64,000 nucleotides of DNA from Bradyrhizobium sp. CB82 (GTDB taxonomy: Bacteria > Pseudomonadota > Alphaproteobacteria > Rhizobiales > Xanthobacteraceae). Of this stretch, positions 18,564 to 27,701 are shown piece by piece. Position 1 is the stretch's first letter. Every line of letters begins with the position of its first letter. The notes below the pieces were generated by a model. That model searched no databases and was not told the DNA's origin. It saw only the letters and a list, made by a program, of their open reading frames with translations. Where the stretch lies: positions 1,927,001 to 1,991,000 of the forward strand of contig NZ_CP121650.1 of the NCBI RefSeq assembly GCF_029714405.1. Direction: 5' to 3'. A program made the translations under genes and the position numbers.

Positions 18564-19736
18564 ATGCGTGAAGCCGTCATCGTTTCCTATGCCCGCACGG
18601 GGTTGGCAAAGTCCGCCCGCGGCGGGTTCAACATCACCCCGCCGATGTCTCTCGCGGCCCACGCCATCCATCACGCCGTCGATCGTGCCGGCGTGGAGAA
18701 GGACTATGTCGAGGATTGCTATCTCGGCAATTGCGCGCATGGCGCGCCGAATATCGGCCGTCAGGCCGCGCTGCTCGCCGGCCTGCCTACGACGACGGCC
18801 GGCGTCTCGGTGAACCGCTTCTGCTCGTCGGGCTTGCAGACCATCGCGATGGCAGCCAACTCGATCCGCTCCGACGGCGCCGACTGCATCGTCGCCGGCG
18901 GCGTCGAGAGCATCTCGATTCCGGGCGGCGGCTCGCCGAAGGAATCGATCGATCCGGAACTGCTCAAGGTCGCGCCCGATATCTTCATGGCGATGATCGA
19001 CACCGCCGATATCGTCGCCGAGCGCTACAAGCTCAGCCGCGAATATCAGGACGAGTTCTCGCTGGAATCGCAGCGCCGCATGGCGGCCGCGCAGCAAGCG
19101 AACAAGTTCAAGGACGAGATCGTCCCGATGAAGACCAGGATGAAGGTGGTCGACAAGCAGACCAAGGCCGAATCGATCGTCGACTACGTCGTCGATCGCG
19201 ACGAGTGCAACCGGCCGGAGACTACGCTGGAAGGTCTCGCCAAGCTCGAGCCGGTCAAGGGCCCGGGCAAGTTCGTCACCGCCGGCAACGCCAGCCAGCT
19301 CTCGGATGGTGCCGCGGCCGTCGTGCTGATGGAAGCCAAGGACGCCGAGAAGCGTGGTCTTGAGCCGCTGGGCCGCTTCGTTGCCTGGGCGACCGCCGGC
19401 TGCGAGCCGGACGAGATGGGCATCGGTCCGGTCTTTGCGATCCCGAAGCTTTTGAAGCGGACCGGCCTGAAGATCGACGACATCGATCTCTGGGAGCTCA
19501 ACGAAGCCTTCGCCAGCCAGTGCCTGTATTGCCGCGACAAGCTCGGCATCGACCCCGCCAAGTACAACGTCAACGGCGGCTCGATCGCGATCGGCCATCC
19601 CTTCGGCATGACCGGCGCACGCCTCACCGGTCACCTCTTGCAGGAAGGTCGGCGCCGCAAGGCAAAGTGGGGCGTGGTGACGATGTGCATCGGCGGCGGC
19701 CAGGGCGGCGCCGGCCTGTTCGAGATCTATAGCTGA
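18564..19736 (+). CDS. Acetyl-CoA C-acyltransferase (thiolase)
   Basis: 390 residues of thiolase fold. The acyl-accepting Cys is in SVNRFCSSGLQ; the other active-site residues are in NGGSIAIGHPFGMTGAR (His) and CIGGGQGGAG (second Cys). WELNEAFASQ is the usual NEAF loop. It cleaves 3-ketoacyl-CoA with CoA in beta-oxidation, or condenses two acetyl-CoA in the reverse direction; sequence here looks closer to the degradative FadA/PcaF-like group, with moderate certainty. ATG 18564 follows AGGGAGA. It is monocistronic, with terminators on both sides. Confidence 0.92.
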   Translation: MREAVIVSYARTGLAKSARGGFNITPPMSLAAHAIHHAVDRAGVEKDYVEDCYLGNCAHGAPNIGRQAALLAGLPTTTAGVSVNRFCSSGLQTIAMAANSIRSDGADCIVAGGVESISIPGGGSPKESIDPELLKVAPDIFMAMIDTADIVAERYKLSREYQDEFSLESQRRMAAAQQANKFKDEIVPMKTRMKVVDKQTKAESIVDYVVDRDECNRPETTLEGLAKLEPVKGPGKFVTAGNASQLSDGAAAVVLMEAKDAEKRGLEPLGRFVAWATAGCEPDEMGIGPVFAIPKLLKRTGLKIDDIDLWELNEAFASQCLYCRDKLGIDPAKYNVNGGSIAIGHPFGMTGARLTGHLLQEGRRRKAKWGVVTMCIGGGQGGAGLFEIYS

Positions 19737-19768
19737 TGCAAAGTCCATCCATGATTGGATGATGAGCG

Positions 19769-19797
19769 CACGGCGCCTTCGAGCGCCGTGTTTTTTG
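19769..19797 (+). terminator. Rho-independent terminator after the thiolase gene
   Basis: 8-bp stem CACGGCGC / GCGCCGTG with loop CTTCGA, then six Ts. Confidence 0.85.
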
Positions 19798-19959
19798 CAG
19801 CGTGTATGCACGCCATCGTGCAATCATTTATCGATTCCTGCACATTTTTGCGGCAGGTTTTGTGAATACACGTAGTCATACGTACCCGCAAATTAAGGGA
19901 AATTTTTCCCGGTTATCGCTTCATGAACCGCATCGGCCACAACCAGCCTTGCCACCACG

Positions 19960-21933
19960 ATGCGACCTCCCTCTCTTCGCCTCGCTCACAAGATCACTGC
20001 GATCGGTATCATCGGCGTCGTCGGCGTCGCCCTGATCGGCGGCATCCATCTCTACGGCGAGAAGGCGATGGCGGTCTATCGCGACGCGGCTGAGAGTGCG
20101 CGCACCATCTTCGAGCTGAACAGCAGGATCGCCGTCGAGCTGCTCGAAGGACGCCGTGCCGAGAAGGATTTTTTGCTGCGCAATGACGCGGCCAAGGTGC
20201 AGCGCCAGATCGAGATCGCCCGGCAGGTCGCCGACGACATCGAGACGCTGCGGGGCAAGATCGTCGCGCTCGGCCGGCCGGAGCTGGGCCGTGAGATCGA
20301 GGCGATGAATGCCTCGTTGAAGGATTATCAGGCTCATTTTGTAGCCGTGGTCGAGCAGAAGCAGAAGCTCGGGCTCGACGAGAAATCCGGCCTCGAAGGG
20401 CGGCTGCGCGCATCGGTCCACGATATCGAGGCGAAGGTCGATCAGCTCCACGAAGTGCCGCTCCTCGTGACGATGCTGATGATGCGTCGCCACGAGAAGG
20501 ATTTCATGCTGCGCCGTGATCCCAAATATGGCGATGAGATGAAGAAGCGCGCGTCCGAATTCCTCGCCGGCGTCGACGCGGCCGCCGTTCCCGACGGCGC
20601 GAAGGCCGAGCTGCGTGCGAAGCTCGCTGACTACCAGCGCGATTTTTCGGCCTGGATGGACACGGCTCTGGCGCTCGCTGTCGAACAAAAGAAGATGTCG
20701 GAAGCCTTCTCCGCCGTTGAGCCGGTGATCGAGCAGGTGTCAAAATCGGTCGACACCCTTCGCGCCGAGGCGGATCGTCTGAACGACGTCGAGCGCGACG
20801 GCATTCAATGGTGGATCGCGATGGCGATCGCATTGATTGCTTCTGGCGTGCTCGGCCTCGGCTTCGTCATCGGTCGCTCGGTATCGAGGCCGCTGTCCGC
20901 GATGCGGGCGGCAATGATCGAGCTTGCCAACGGCAATTTCGCGATCGTGCTACCAGGCCTCGAGCGTCCCGACGAGATCGGCGAGATCGCGCAGGCGGTG
21001 GAGACCTTCAAGGTCAACGCCGAGCGGAAGGCGCGGGACGAAGCCGAGGAGAAGGTCAGGCAGGACCAACTCGCCGCCGAGCGCCGCCGCGACGACATGA
21101 TCCGGATGGCGGATAATTTCGAAGGCGCGGTCGGCCGGATCGTCGCCACAGTCTCATCGGCCGCGACCCAGCTCAAGGCCTCAGCCACCTTTCTCACCTC
21201 GACGGCCGGCCGGTCGGAGGAGCTCGCCACCATGGTCGAATCGGCGTCGGAAGAGGCGGCCACCAACGTGCAGTCGGTGGCATCGGCGGCGGAGGAGCTC
21301 AGCGCGTCAGTCAACGAGATCAGCCGCCGAGTGCAGGAATCGGCGCGCATCGCAGGCGAAGCAGTCGACCAGGCGCGCCAGACCAACAGCCGCGTCGGCG
21401 AGTTGTCGAAGGCGGCCACGCGCATCGGCGACGTGGTCGAGCTCATCAACACCATCGCTGGCCAGACCAATCTGCTTGCACTGAACGCAACCATCGAGGC
21501 TGCGCGCGCAGGCGAGGCCGGGCGCGGCTTTGCGGTGGTTGCATCCGAGGTCAAGGCGCTGGCCGAGCAGACCGCGAAGGCAACCGGCGATATCGGGCAG
21601 CAGATCTCCAGCATCCAGGCCGCGACGCAGGACTCGGTGAGTGCGATCAGGACCATCAGCGGCACGATCGAGCGGCTGTCGGAGATATCCTCGGCCATTG
21701 CCGCCGCCGTGGAAGAGCAGGGCGCCGCGACCGGCGAGATCTCGCGCAACGTGCAGAACGCTGCCGCCGGCACCACGCAGGTCAGCGCCAACATCAGCAA
21801 CGTGCGGCAAGGCGCGACCGAGACCGGCTCGGCCTCCTCGCAGGTGCTCTCCGCCGCGCATTCGCTCTCCGACGACAGCAACCGCCTCAAGCTCGAGCTC
21901 GGCAAGTTTTTGGATACCGTGCGCACGGCTTGA
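19960..21933 (+). CDS. Methyl-accepting chemotaxis protein with HBM-like sensor
   Basis: 657 residues. TM1 is about residues 11-30 and TM2 about 285-305. The long all-helical periplasmic part repeats the pattern [12 protein letters not shown] (near residue 65) and [12 protein letters not shown] (near residue 180), typical of the helical bimodular (HBM) sensor seen in receptors such as McpS. HAMP (about 300-355) and the cytoplasmic signalling hairpin follow, with the tip [20 protein letters not shown]. Receptors of this design relay ligand binding to CheA-CheW. No CWEXWF-type CheR tether is seen. No clear Shine-Dalgarno precedes ATG 19960. The ligand is unknown. Confidence 0.9.
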   Translation: MRPPSLRLAHKITAIGIIGVVGVALIGGIHLYGEKAMAVYRDAAESARTIFELNSRIAVELLEGRRAEKDFLLRNDAAKVQRQIEIARQVADDIETLRGKIVALGRPELGREIEAMNASLKDYQAHFVAVVEQKQKLGLDEKSGLEGRLRASVHDIEAKVDQLHEVPLLVTMLMMRRHEKDFMLRRDPKYGDEMKKRASEFLAGVDAAAVPDGAKAELRAKLADYQRDFSAWMDTALALAVEQKKMSEAFSAVEPVIEQVSKSVDTLRAEADRLNDVERDGIQWWIAMAIALIASGVLGLGFVIGRSVSRPLSAMRAAMIELANGNFAIVLPGLERPDEIGEIAQAVETFKVNAERKARDEAEEKVRQDQLAAERRRDDMIRMADNFEGAVGRIVATVSSAATQLKASATFLTSTAGRSEELATMVESASEEAATNVQSVASAAEELSASVNEISRRVQESARIAGEAVDQARQTNSRVGELSKAATRIGDVVELINTIAGQTNLLALNATIEAARAGEAGRGFAVVASEVKALAEQTAKATGDIGQQISSIQAATQDSVSAIRTISGTIERLSEISSAIAAAVEEQGAATGEISRNVQNAAAGTTQVSANISNVRQGATETGSASSQVLSAAHSLSDDSNRLKLELGKFLDTVRTA

Positions 21934-21936
21934 AAT

Positions 21937-22220
21937 CCTAAGCTCTCGACGGCAAGCTCCTCCGCCCGCGCCACTGCCGGCCGCAGGCCCTTGCGCCAGT
22001 CGGTGATGGTGCGGCCGAAGTGGTGACGGAACCAGCGCGCCATGGCGCTTTGCGCGGAAAAGCCGAGCTGCTCGGCGATCGTCGAGAGCGGCCGGCCGGG
22101 TTCTTCGAGCCGCTGGACGACGAGTTCGGCGCGCTGTGCGTCGAGTAAAAAGCGCTGGCTCGCCAGTTGCGAACCACTCACAGGGCGCGAAAGCGAGGTG
22201 CTGGAGCACCTGCGCGCGGC
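21937..22220 (-). pseudogene. Remnant of an AraC-family regulator (HTH part)
   Basis: On the minus strand one frame encodes a recognisable AraC-type helix-turn-helix: QRLEEPGRPLSTIAEQLGFS followed by AQSAMARWFRHHFGRTITDW. It runs open into the end of the chemoreceptor gene with no stop of its own, and upstream it has no start or sensor domain. The fragment therefore looks like a decayed 3' end of a regulator gene wedged between two plus-strand genes. The 452-base gap it occupies has no other gene. Confidence 0.55.
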
Positions 22221-22375
22221 CAGATGACGCTCCAGCGGCCACCGACCTGCCGCGGAGGCGCCGCACGGAAACCCCAAATCGAACCGGTTCCTGACCTGCT
22301 GCGTCTCACCACGATGGCGAGGCGTTTTTCGCTGCATCCGGCTGGCGATGCGGCGACATTGGCAGGAGGAATTTG

Positions 22376-24053
22376 ATGCGCACGATTGCAAGGGGGTCTG
22401 GCGACGACGAGCCTGGTCCTGGTGACGGCGGCGATTGCGCTGCCGTCTTGGGCGGCCGATCTGGATGCGACGTCGGCCATCGACGCCGTCACGGTCTATC
22501 CGGATGGCGCGAGCGTCACTCGCGTCATCACACTGGACTTGCCGCCGGGCGACTCGACACTGGTCGCAAAGGATTTTCCGCTCGGGCTCGACACTTCCTC
22601 CTTGCGGGTAGAGGGCGAGGCGGGTGCAAAGCTCACCATCGGCGCCATCGACGCGCGGCCGCCGCGCGCAGCCCCTCCGGTCAATCTTCCTGAGCTCGAC
22701 AAGCGCATCGAGGCCCTGAAGGACGAGCGCGCGGACTTGCAGGGCGCGGCTGATGCGGCCAGTGCCCGGCGCAAGTTTGCCGAACGTTTTGCCGAGGCCT
22801 CTCCCGCCGGTATCGGCGAAAAGGGCGAGGCCCGGCCGATGACCGAGTGGCGCGCGGCCTTCTCGGCAGTTGCCGAGGAGATCGCCACCGCCGACACCGC
22901 GATTCGCGATGCCATGCGAAAGCAGCGCGAGATCGATCGCCAGATCGCCCAGCTCGAAGCCGATCGCGCGGCCAAGTCGCCGAGCAAGTTGGAGGTGCGG
23001 GTCGAAATCGCCTCGGCGGCCGCGACGAAAGCGACGCTGCGGGTGACCTACAATGTGCGCAATGCGCGCTGGGCGCCGCTCTACGACGCCCGCCTCGACA
23101 CCGGCGCCCGAGATCACAAGCCGCAGCTCGAACTGGTCCGCCGCGCGGAAATCACACAGTCGACCGGCGAGGATTGGTCGAATGTCAGTCTCGGCGTTTC
23201 CACCGTTCGCGTCAGCCGCGGCGGCAGTGCGCCGGAACTGAATTCGCTGGTCGTCCGCTATCCGCAACTGGCGAAGCCGCTGGCCCTGGGAACGGCGTCG
23301 GACATGGCCATGCCAGCGCCGCCCATGACGCGACAGGCGCAATCGCCTGCGATGGCGAAGGCCGAGCCGGCTGAGACGCGCGAGCGTGCGGATGAGCAGC
23401 AGGCCAATGCCGAGATCGGCGATTTCCAGGCCGTCTATCAGATCGCGGGCCGCGTCAGCCTCGGCGCGAATGAGGGCGCCAAGAGCCTGCTCATCTCCAC
23501 CATGACCGTCACCCCGGACCTCGCCATCCGCGCCGCGCCGGTGGTGGATCCGACCGCCTATCTCGAGGCCTCATTCAAGCTCGCCGACGACACCACCCTT
23601 TTGCCCGGCAAGGTCGCGATCTTTCGCGACGGCGTGTTCGTCGGTCGCAGCAGGTTCTCCACCGCCGCACGGACCGAGGCGGTCCGCCTCGGCTTCGGCG
23701 CCGACGACAAGGTCAAGATCGAGCGTTCGGTGATCCGGCAGAACGAGGGTACGGCGGGCGTGATCTCTTCGTCAAAGACCGATGCGCGCTCGTTCCGGAC
23801 CGTCATTCGCAACGGTCATGATTTCCTGATCCGGATCTCGATCGAGGATCAGCTTCCGGTCAGCGAGAACGAGGACATCGCGGTCGAGGTGTTGCCCGCG
23901 ACCACGCCGCCCACGACGACCAACCTGCGCGACAAGCGCGGTGTGATGGAATGGGCGTTCGACGCCAAGCCCGCCGAAATCAAGGAGATCAAGTTCGGCT
24001 GGCGCGTGCGCTGGCCCAAGGACAAGGGCATCGTCATGGCGCCGGCGGGATGA
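22376..24053 (+). CDS. MuiA-like DUF4139/DUF4140 exported protein with frameshift near the start
   Basis: About 555 residues. DUF4140 N-region (IDAVTVYPDGASVTRVI), a coiled-coil stretch (about 100-190, LDKRIEALKDERADLQ and following) and a DUF4139 C-domain (YNVRNARWAPLYDARLDT through to the end). Family members ('mucoidy inhibitor A') are periplasmic and of unknown function. ATG 22376 has a near-ideal Shine-Dalgarno (AGGAGG) and starts MRTIARG, but is one base out of frame. Removing one G from the five-G run at 22392-22396 joins it to the signal peptide LATTSLVLVTAAIALPSWA. As written, translation could only begin at TTG 22386. Either a sequencing error or a real frameshift. Confidence 0.75.
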
Positions 24054-24087
24054 CACTGAAACCACATCGTCCCGCTCTCCTATCCCT

Positions 24088-24194
24088 CGGTCATGCCCCG
24101 CGAAAGCGGGGCATCCAGTACGCCGCGGCTTATCGATTTTGGCACGACCGTCTTGGAGTACTGGATCGCCCGGTCAAGCCGGGCGATGACGGCG
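24088..24194. repeat. Dispersed intergenic palindromic repeat
   Basis: Contains CATGCCCCGCGAAAGCGGGGCAT at the left, and ATCGCCCGGTCAAGCCGGGCGAT at the right, with CCAGTAC / GTACTGG arms inside. It sits between the convergent MuiA-like and ABC permease genes. Confidence 0.7.
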
Positions 24195-24276
24195 TTATGT
24201 GGAGAGGAAGTCCGCCAACTCGAGCAGCACGAACTCGACATCATCGGACTTGCTCGATTCGCGGCTTGAGGAGAAT

Positions 24277-25173
24277 TTACTCCTTTACCGCGCCGGTCAG
24301 CGAGGACACGTAGTAGTCCACGAACAGCGAATAGAAGATCGCGACCGGCAGCGAGCCGAGCAGCGATCCCGCCATCAGCGCTCCCCATTGATAGACATCG
24401 CCGGTGACGAGCTCGGTCAGGATCGCGACCGGCACAGTCTTGTTGGCGCCGCTCTGGATGAAGGCGAGCGCATAGATGAATTCGTTCCAGGATAGCGTGA
24501 AGGAGAAGATGCCGGCCGAGATCAGCCCGGGCACCGCCAGCGGCAGCGTGATCCGCCGCAGGATCTGGAGCCGCGTCGCGCCGTCCACCAGCGCGCATTC
24601 CTCGAGCTCATAGGGGATCGACTTGAAATAGCCGATCAGGAGCCAGGTGCAGAACGGCACCAGGAAGGTCGGATAGACCAGGATCAGCGCCAATGGGCTG
24701 TCGAACAGGCCGAACTGCACCACCACGGTCGCGAGCGGAATGAACAGGATCGAGGGCGGCACCAGATAGGCGAGATAGATGCCGAGGCCGACATAGGGGC
24801 TGCCGCGGAACCGCAGGCGCTCGATCGCATAGGCCGCCAGCGTGCTCGCAAACAGCGACAGCGTGGTCGAGCCGATCGCGACGAACATCGTCGTCTTCAG
24901 CCAGCGCGGATAGGCCGTGTCGAACAAGAGGTGCTTGACATGCGCCAGGGTCGGCGAGGTGATCCAGAACGGATTGTGGGCCTTGTAGTTCAGGAGTTCG
25001 GCGTTCGGCTTGAACGCGGTGACCGCCATCCAGTAGAACGGAAACAGCAGGATCAGCACGAAGCAGCTGAGTGGCAGATAGATCATCATCACCCGCCGCG
25101 CGCGGGTATCCCAGGCCATGGTGTCGGGCGCCGCATTCGCAACGGCGGTGGGTCGAGCGACGGCGTCAGTCAT
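24277..25173 (-). CDS. ABC transporter permease, MalG type
   Basis: 298 residues with six predicted membrane helices and the EAA loop YELEECALVDGATRLQILRRI, the contact to the ATPase. It belongs to the carbohydrate uptake CUT1 family (MalG-like). Start MTDAVARP at 25173 overlaps the stop of the upstream permease gene by eight bases (ATGACTGA), so the two are translationally coupled; a longer frame adds 13 residues. It pairs with the MalF-like permease and the periplasmic binding protein. No ATP-binding subunit is encoded beside them. Confidence 0.9.
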   Translation of the reverse strand: MTDAVARPTAVANAAPDTMAWDTRARRVMMIYLPLSCFVLILLFPFYWMAVTAFKPNAELLNYKAHNPFWITSPTLAHVKHLLFDTAYPRWLKTTMFVAIGSTTLSLFASTLAAYAIERLRFRGSPYVGLGIYLAYLVPPSILFIPLATVVVQFGLFDSPLALILVYPTFLVPFCTWLLIGYFKSIPYELEECALVDGATRLQILRRITLPLAVPGLISAGIFSFTLSWNEFIYALAFIQSGANKTVPVAILTELVTGDVYQWGALMAGSLLGSLPVAIFYSLFVDYYVSSLTGAVKE

Positions 25174-26119
25174 TGGCTTCCCCCTGCTGCCATTTGCGCC
25201 GCGCAAGGCCAAAATAGGAAAACAGCGTCGCGAACACCAGGAACGGGATCATCGAGACCGCAATCGCGGCACCCTCGCCGAGCTCGCCGCCGGCGATGCC
25301 GCGCTGGAAGGCCAGCGTTGCGAGCAAGTGCGTCGAGTTCACGGGGCCGCCGCGGGTGATGGCATAGACGAGCTGGAAGTCGGTGAAGGTGAAGATAATC
25401 GAGAAGGTCATGACGATGGCGAGGATCGGCATCATCATCGGGAAGGTGATGAAGCGGAAGCGCTGCCAGGCGCTGGCGCCGTCGAGCATCGCGGCCTCAT
25501 AGAGCGAGGGCGAGATGGTCTGGAGGCCAGCAAGCAGCGAGATCGCGACGAAGGGAATGCCGCGCCAGATATTGGCCGCGATCAGCGAGAAACGCGCCGG
25601 CCAGGGCGTGCCGAGGAAGTCGATATTGCTGGTGCGCCAATGCAGCACGTCGACCAGCAGATAGGAGATGATCGAGAACTGGGGATCGTAGATCCACCAG
25701 AACGCCAGCGCCGAGAGCACCGTCGGCACGATCCAGGGCAACAGCACGATCGCGCGCAGCAGGCTCTTGAACCGGAAGTGGTTGTTGAGCAGCAGCGCCA
25801 GCCAGAAGCCCAGCGCGAATTTTCCAAACGTTGCGACGGCCGTATAAAGCACGCTGTAGAACACCGCGTTCCACCACAGGGGATCGCTCAGCAGGTACTG
25901 GAAATTCTCGAGGCCTACGAAGATGCCGCGCCGGCCGATCGTGGTGTCGGTGAAGGCGAGCCAGATGCCGAGGCCGAGGGGGTAGGTGAGGAACACCGTG
26001 AGCAGCCCGATCGCCGGTGCGAGGCACATCACGATCAGGAACGGCTTGTAGTCGAACAAACGCACGAGCCATGAGGGCTGTCGCTGTGCCAGGACCTGTG
26101 GGAGTGTGGTTACGGACAT
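25166..26119 (-). CDS. ABC transporter permease, MalF type
   Basis: 317 residues, six membrane helices (first about 26-48), EAA loop SLYEAAMLDGASAWQRFRFI. CUT1-type inner-membrane permease that forms the channel with its MalG-like partner. It ends WQQGEAND, overlapping the partner's start. The binding protein gene lies upstream after a 129-base gap occupied by a palindromic repeat. Confidence 0.9.
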   Translation of the reverse strand: MSVTTLPQVLAQRQPSWLVRLFDYKPFLIVMCLAPAIGLLTVFLTYPLGLGIWLAFTDTTIGRRGIFVGLENFQYLLSDPLWWNAVFYSVLYTAVATFGKFALGFWLALLLNNHFRFKSLLRAIVLLPWIVPTVLSALAFWWIYDPQFSIISYLLVDVLHWRTSNIDFLGTPWPARFSLIAANIWRGIPFVAISLLAGLQTISPSLYEAAMLDGASAWQRFRFITFPMMMPILAIVMTFSIIFTFTDFQLVYAITRGGPVNSTHLLATLAFQRGIAGGELGEGAAIAVSMIPFLVFATLFSYFGLARRKWQQGEAND

Positions 26120-26150
26120 CGCAGTCGTCCTGGTCCGAATGTCATGACAC

Positions 26151-26239
26151 CGTCATTGCGAGCGAAGCGAAGCAATCCAGTCTGTCTACGGGGATGCACT
26201 CTGGATTGCTTCGTCGCTCCGCTCCTCGCAATGACGGCG
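26151..26239. repeat. Dispersed palindromic repeat inside the ABC operon
   Basis: CGTCATTGCGAGCGAAGCGA...GCAATCCAG pairs with CTGGATTGC...CTCGCAATGACGGCG. A well-known type of intergenic repeat in Bradyrhizobium; here it separates the binding protein and permease genes and would be transcribed. Confidence 0.75.
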
Positions 26240-26248
26240 CTCAAGGCA

Positions 26249-27586
26249 CTACCTCCGGAAGTACCGCTTCGCGCGGCGCTCCGCCTCGGCCGCCGCTTGC
26301 TCCGGCGTTGCCGCATCGGTCGCCACCGAGGCGCACATCTGTACCAGCACGTAGTCGGCGCGGATGGCGCCTGTCGCCGTCGAGATCGGACCCTTGTAGC
26401 CATCCCAGTACTCGTTCTTCATGGTGTCCTTGAAGATCGCCACCTTCGGGTCACCCGACCACACCGCCGCATCGGCATAGGCTGCGAGCGGCTGCGCCCA
26501 GTAGCCGCTGTTGGCATTGAGCCACGGCTCGTACTGCTCCTTCTCCAGCATGAACTGGAGGAACGCCTTCGCCGCGTTCGGATACGGGCTGTGCTTGAAC
26601 ACCATGGCATTCAGCGTCAGGCCGCCCATCGGATAGGTCGCAGCGAGTCCCTTCGGCGAAAACTGATGCTCGGTGTCTTCCGCAATCGCGGCGGTCGCCG
26701 GATCTTTCTTCAGCGCGAAATAAAGCGATACGCCGTTGGACGTAAGCGCGATCTCCTCGGAGGAATAGGCGCGGTTGTTTGATACGTCATTCCATGATGG
26801 CGTTCCGGCAATGAAGGTCGGGTAGAGCTGCTTCAGATATTGCAGCGCCGCCACCGTCTCCTTGCTGTTGATGATGAGGTTTCCGTCAGGATCAAGCAGC
26901 GCCGCGTTGTGCGACCAGAGCAGCCATTGCGCGAAGCCATTGCCGTCGCCAACGGCGTTGCCAAGTGCAAAGCCTGCGGGCTTGCCGATTTTCTGCAGCT
27001 TGCGGCAAACATCGAGCACGCCGGCGTGGTCGTCGGGAACCCTGTCATAGCCAATCTGTTTCAGCGCCGACTTGCGGTAGACCAGCGGTCCGCCGCTGGC
27101 GCCGAAGGGCAGGCCGATCCAGTTGTTGCTCTTGGCGCGCTTGCCGTATTTCTCCGCCAGAAACAGCCAGCCGCCATAACGCTTGCCGAGATATTCGGCG
27201 ACGTCACTGAGCTCGATGAGCTTGTCGACATAGATGTGCGGCGCGTCAGAGAAGCCGATGATGATGTCGGGCCCCGCGCCCGAATTCGCGGTCACCGCCG
27301 TCTGCTGGTTGATGTCTTCCCAGCCGACGAAGTCGACCTTCACCTCCACTCCGGTACTATCGCTGAAACGCTTTGCGTTGGCGCGGAACACGTCCTCGTC
27401 AGGCTGGACGAAGCGCACCGGTCGCAGCATGCGCAGGCTTGCGCCCTTCTCGATCGGCAGCGACGGCGCCGCGACGTCCGCAGCCTTGATGTTGGATGGC
27501 GTTTGCCCTGCAGCACCGGTGGCTGCAAACGCCGCAACGGACAGCCCAAACCCGATTGCATCACGACGGGTGATGTCGTTCCTCAT
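26249..27586 (-). CDS. Extracellular solute-binding protein (CUT1 ABC transporter), Tat-type signal
   Basis: 445 residues. The N-terminus MRNDITRRDAIGFGLSVAAF is a twin-arginine signal. The body is a family 1 solute-binding protein (AKRFSDSTGVEVKVDFVGWEDINQQ, and GPDIIIGFSDAPHIY). Such proteins catch sugars, polyols or their derivatives in the periplasm. A strong GGGAGGA precedes the start. It is the first gene of the importer set and lies 115 bases downstream of a hydroxyacid dehydrogenase gene on the same strand, suggesting a shared catabolic role. Ligand unknown. Confidence 0.9.
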   Translation of the reverse strand: MRNDITRRDAIGFGLSVAAFAATGAAGQTPSNIKAADVAAPSLPIEKGASLRMLRPVRFVQPDEDVFRANAKRFSDSTGVEVKVDFVGWEDINQQTAVTANSGAGPDIIIGFSDAPHIYVDKLIELSDVAEYLGKRYGGWLFLAEKYGKRAKSNNWIGLPFGASGGPLVYRKSALKQIGYDRVPDDHAGVLDVCRKLQKIGKPAGFALGNAVGDGNGFAQWLLWSHNAALLDPDGNLIINSKETVAALQYLKQLYPTFIAGTPSWNDVSNNRAYSSEEIALTSNGVSLYFALKKDPATAAIAEDTEHQFSPKGLAATYPMGGLTLNAMVFKHSPYPNAAKAFLQFMLEKEQYEPWLNANSGYWAQPLAAYADAAVWSGDPKVAIFKDTMKNEYWDGYKGPISTATGAIRADYVLVQMCASVATDAATPEQAAAEAERRAKRYFRR

Positions 27587-27701
27587 CAGTTCCTCCCTGT
27601 TTTTGCGCCTTCCCGGCGTTGATCGCCGGTGAAGGGTCTTCGATCTGGCTTATTCTTGCACGCGAACCGGTCTCCATTTCATCCGAAAGCGCCTCGCAGG
27701 C

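Noticed and set aside
20805..23342. 845-codon open frame on the minus strand
   Set aside because: It is the antisense of a chemoreceptor and a MuiA-like gene, kept open by high GC; only the short AraC-like part between these genes looks protein-derived.
24061..26239. CRISPR array from the repeated palindromes
   Set aside because: The repeats differ from each other, are not evenly spaced, and have no spacers or cas genes nearby.
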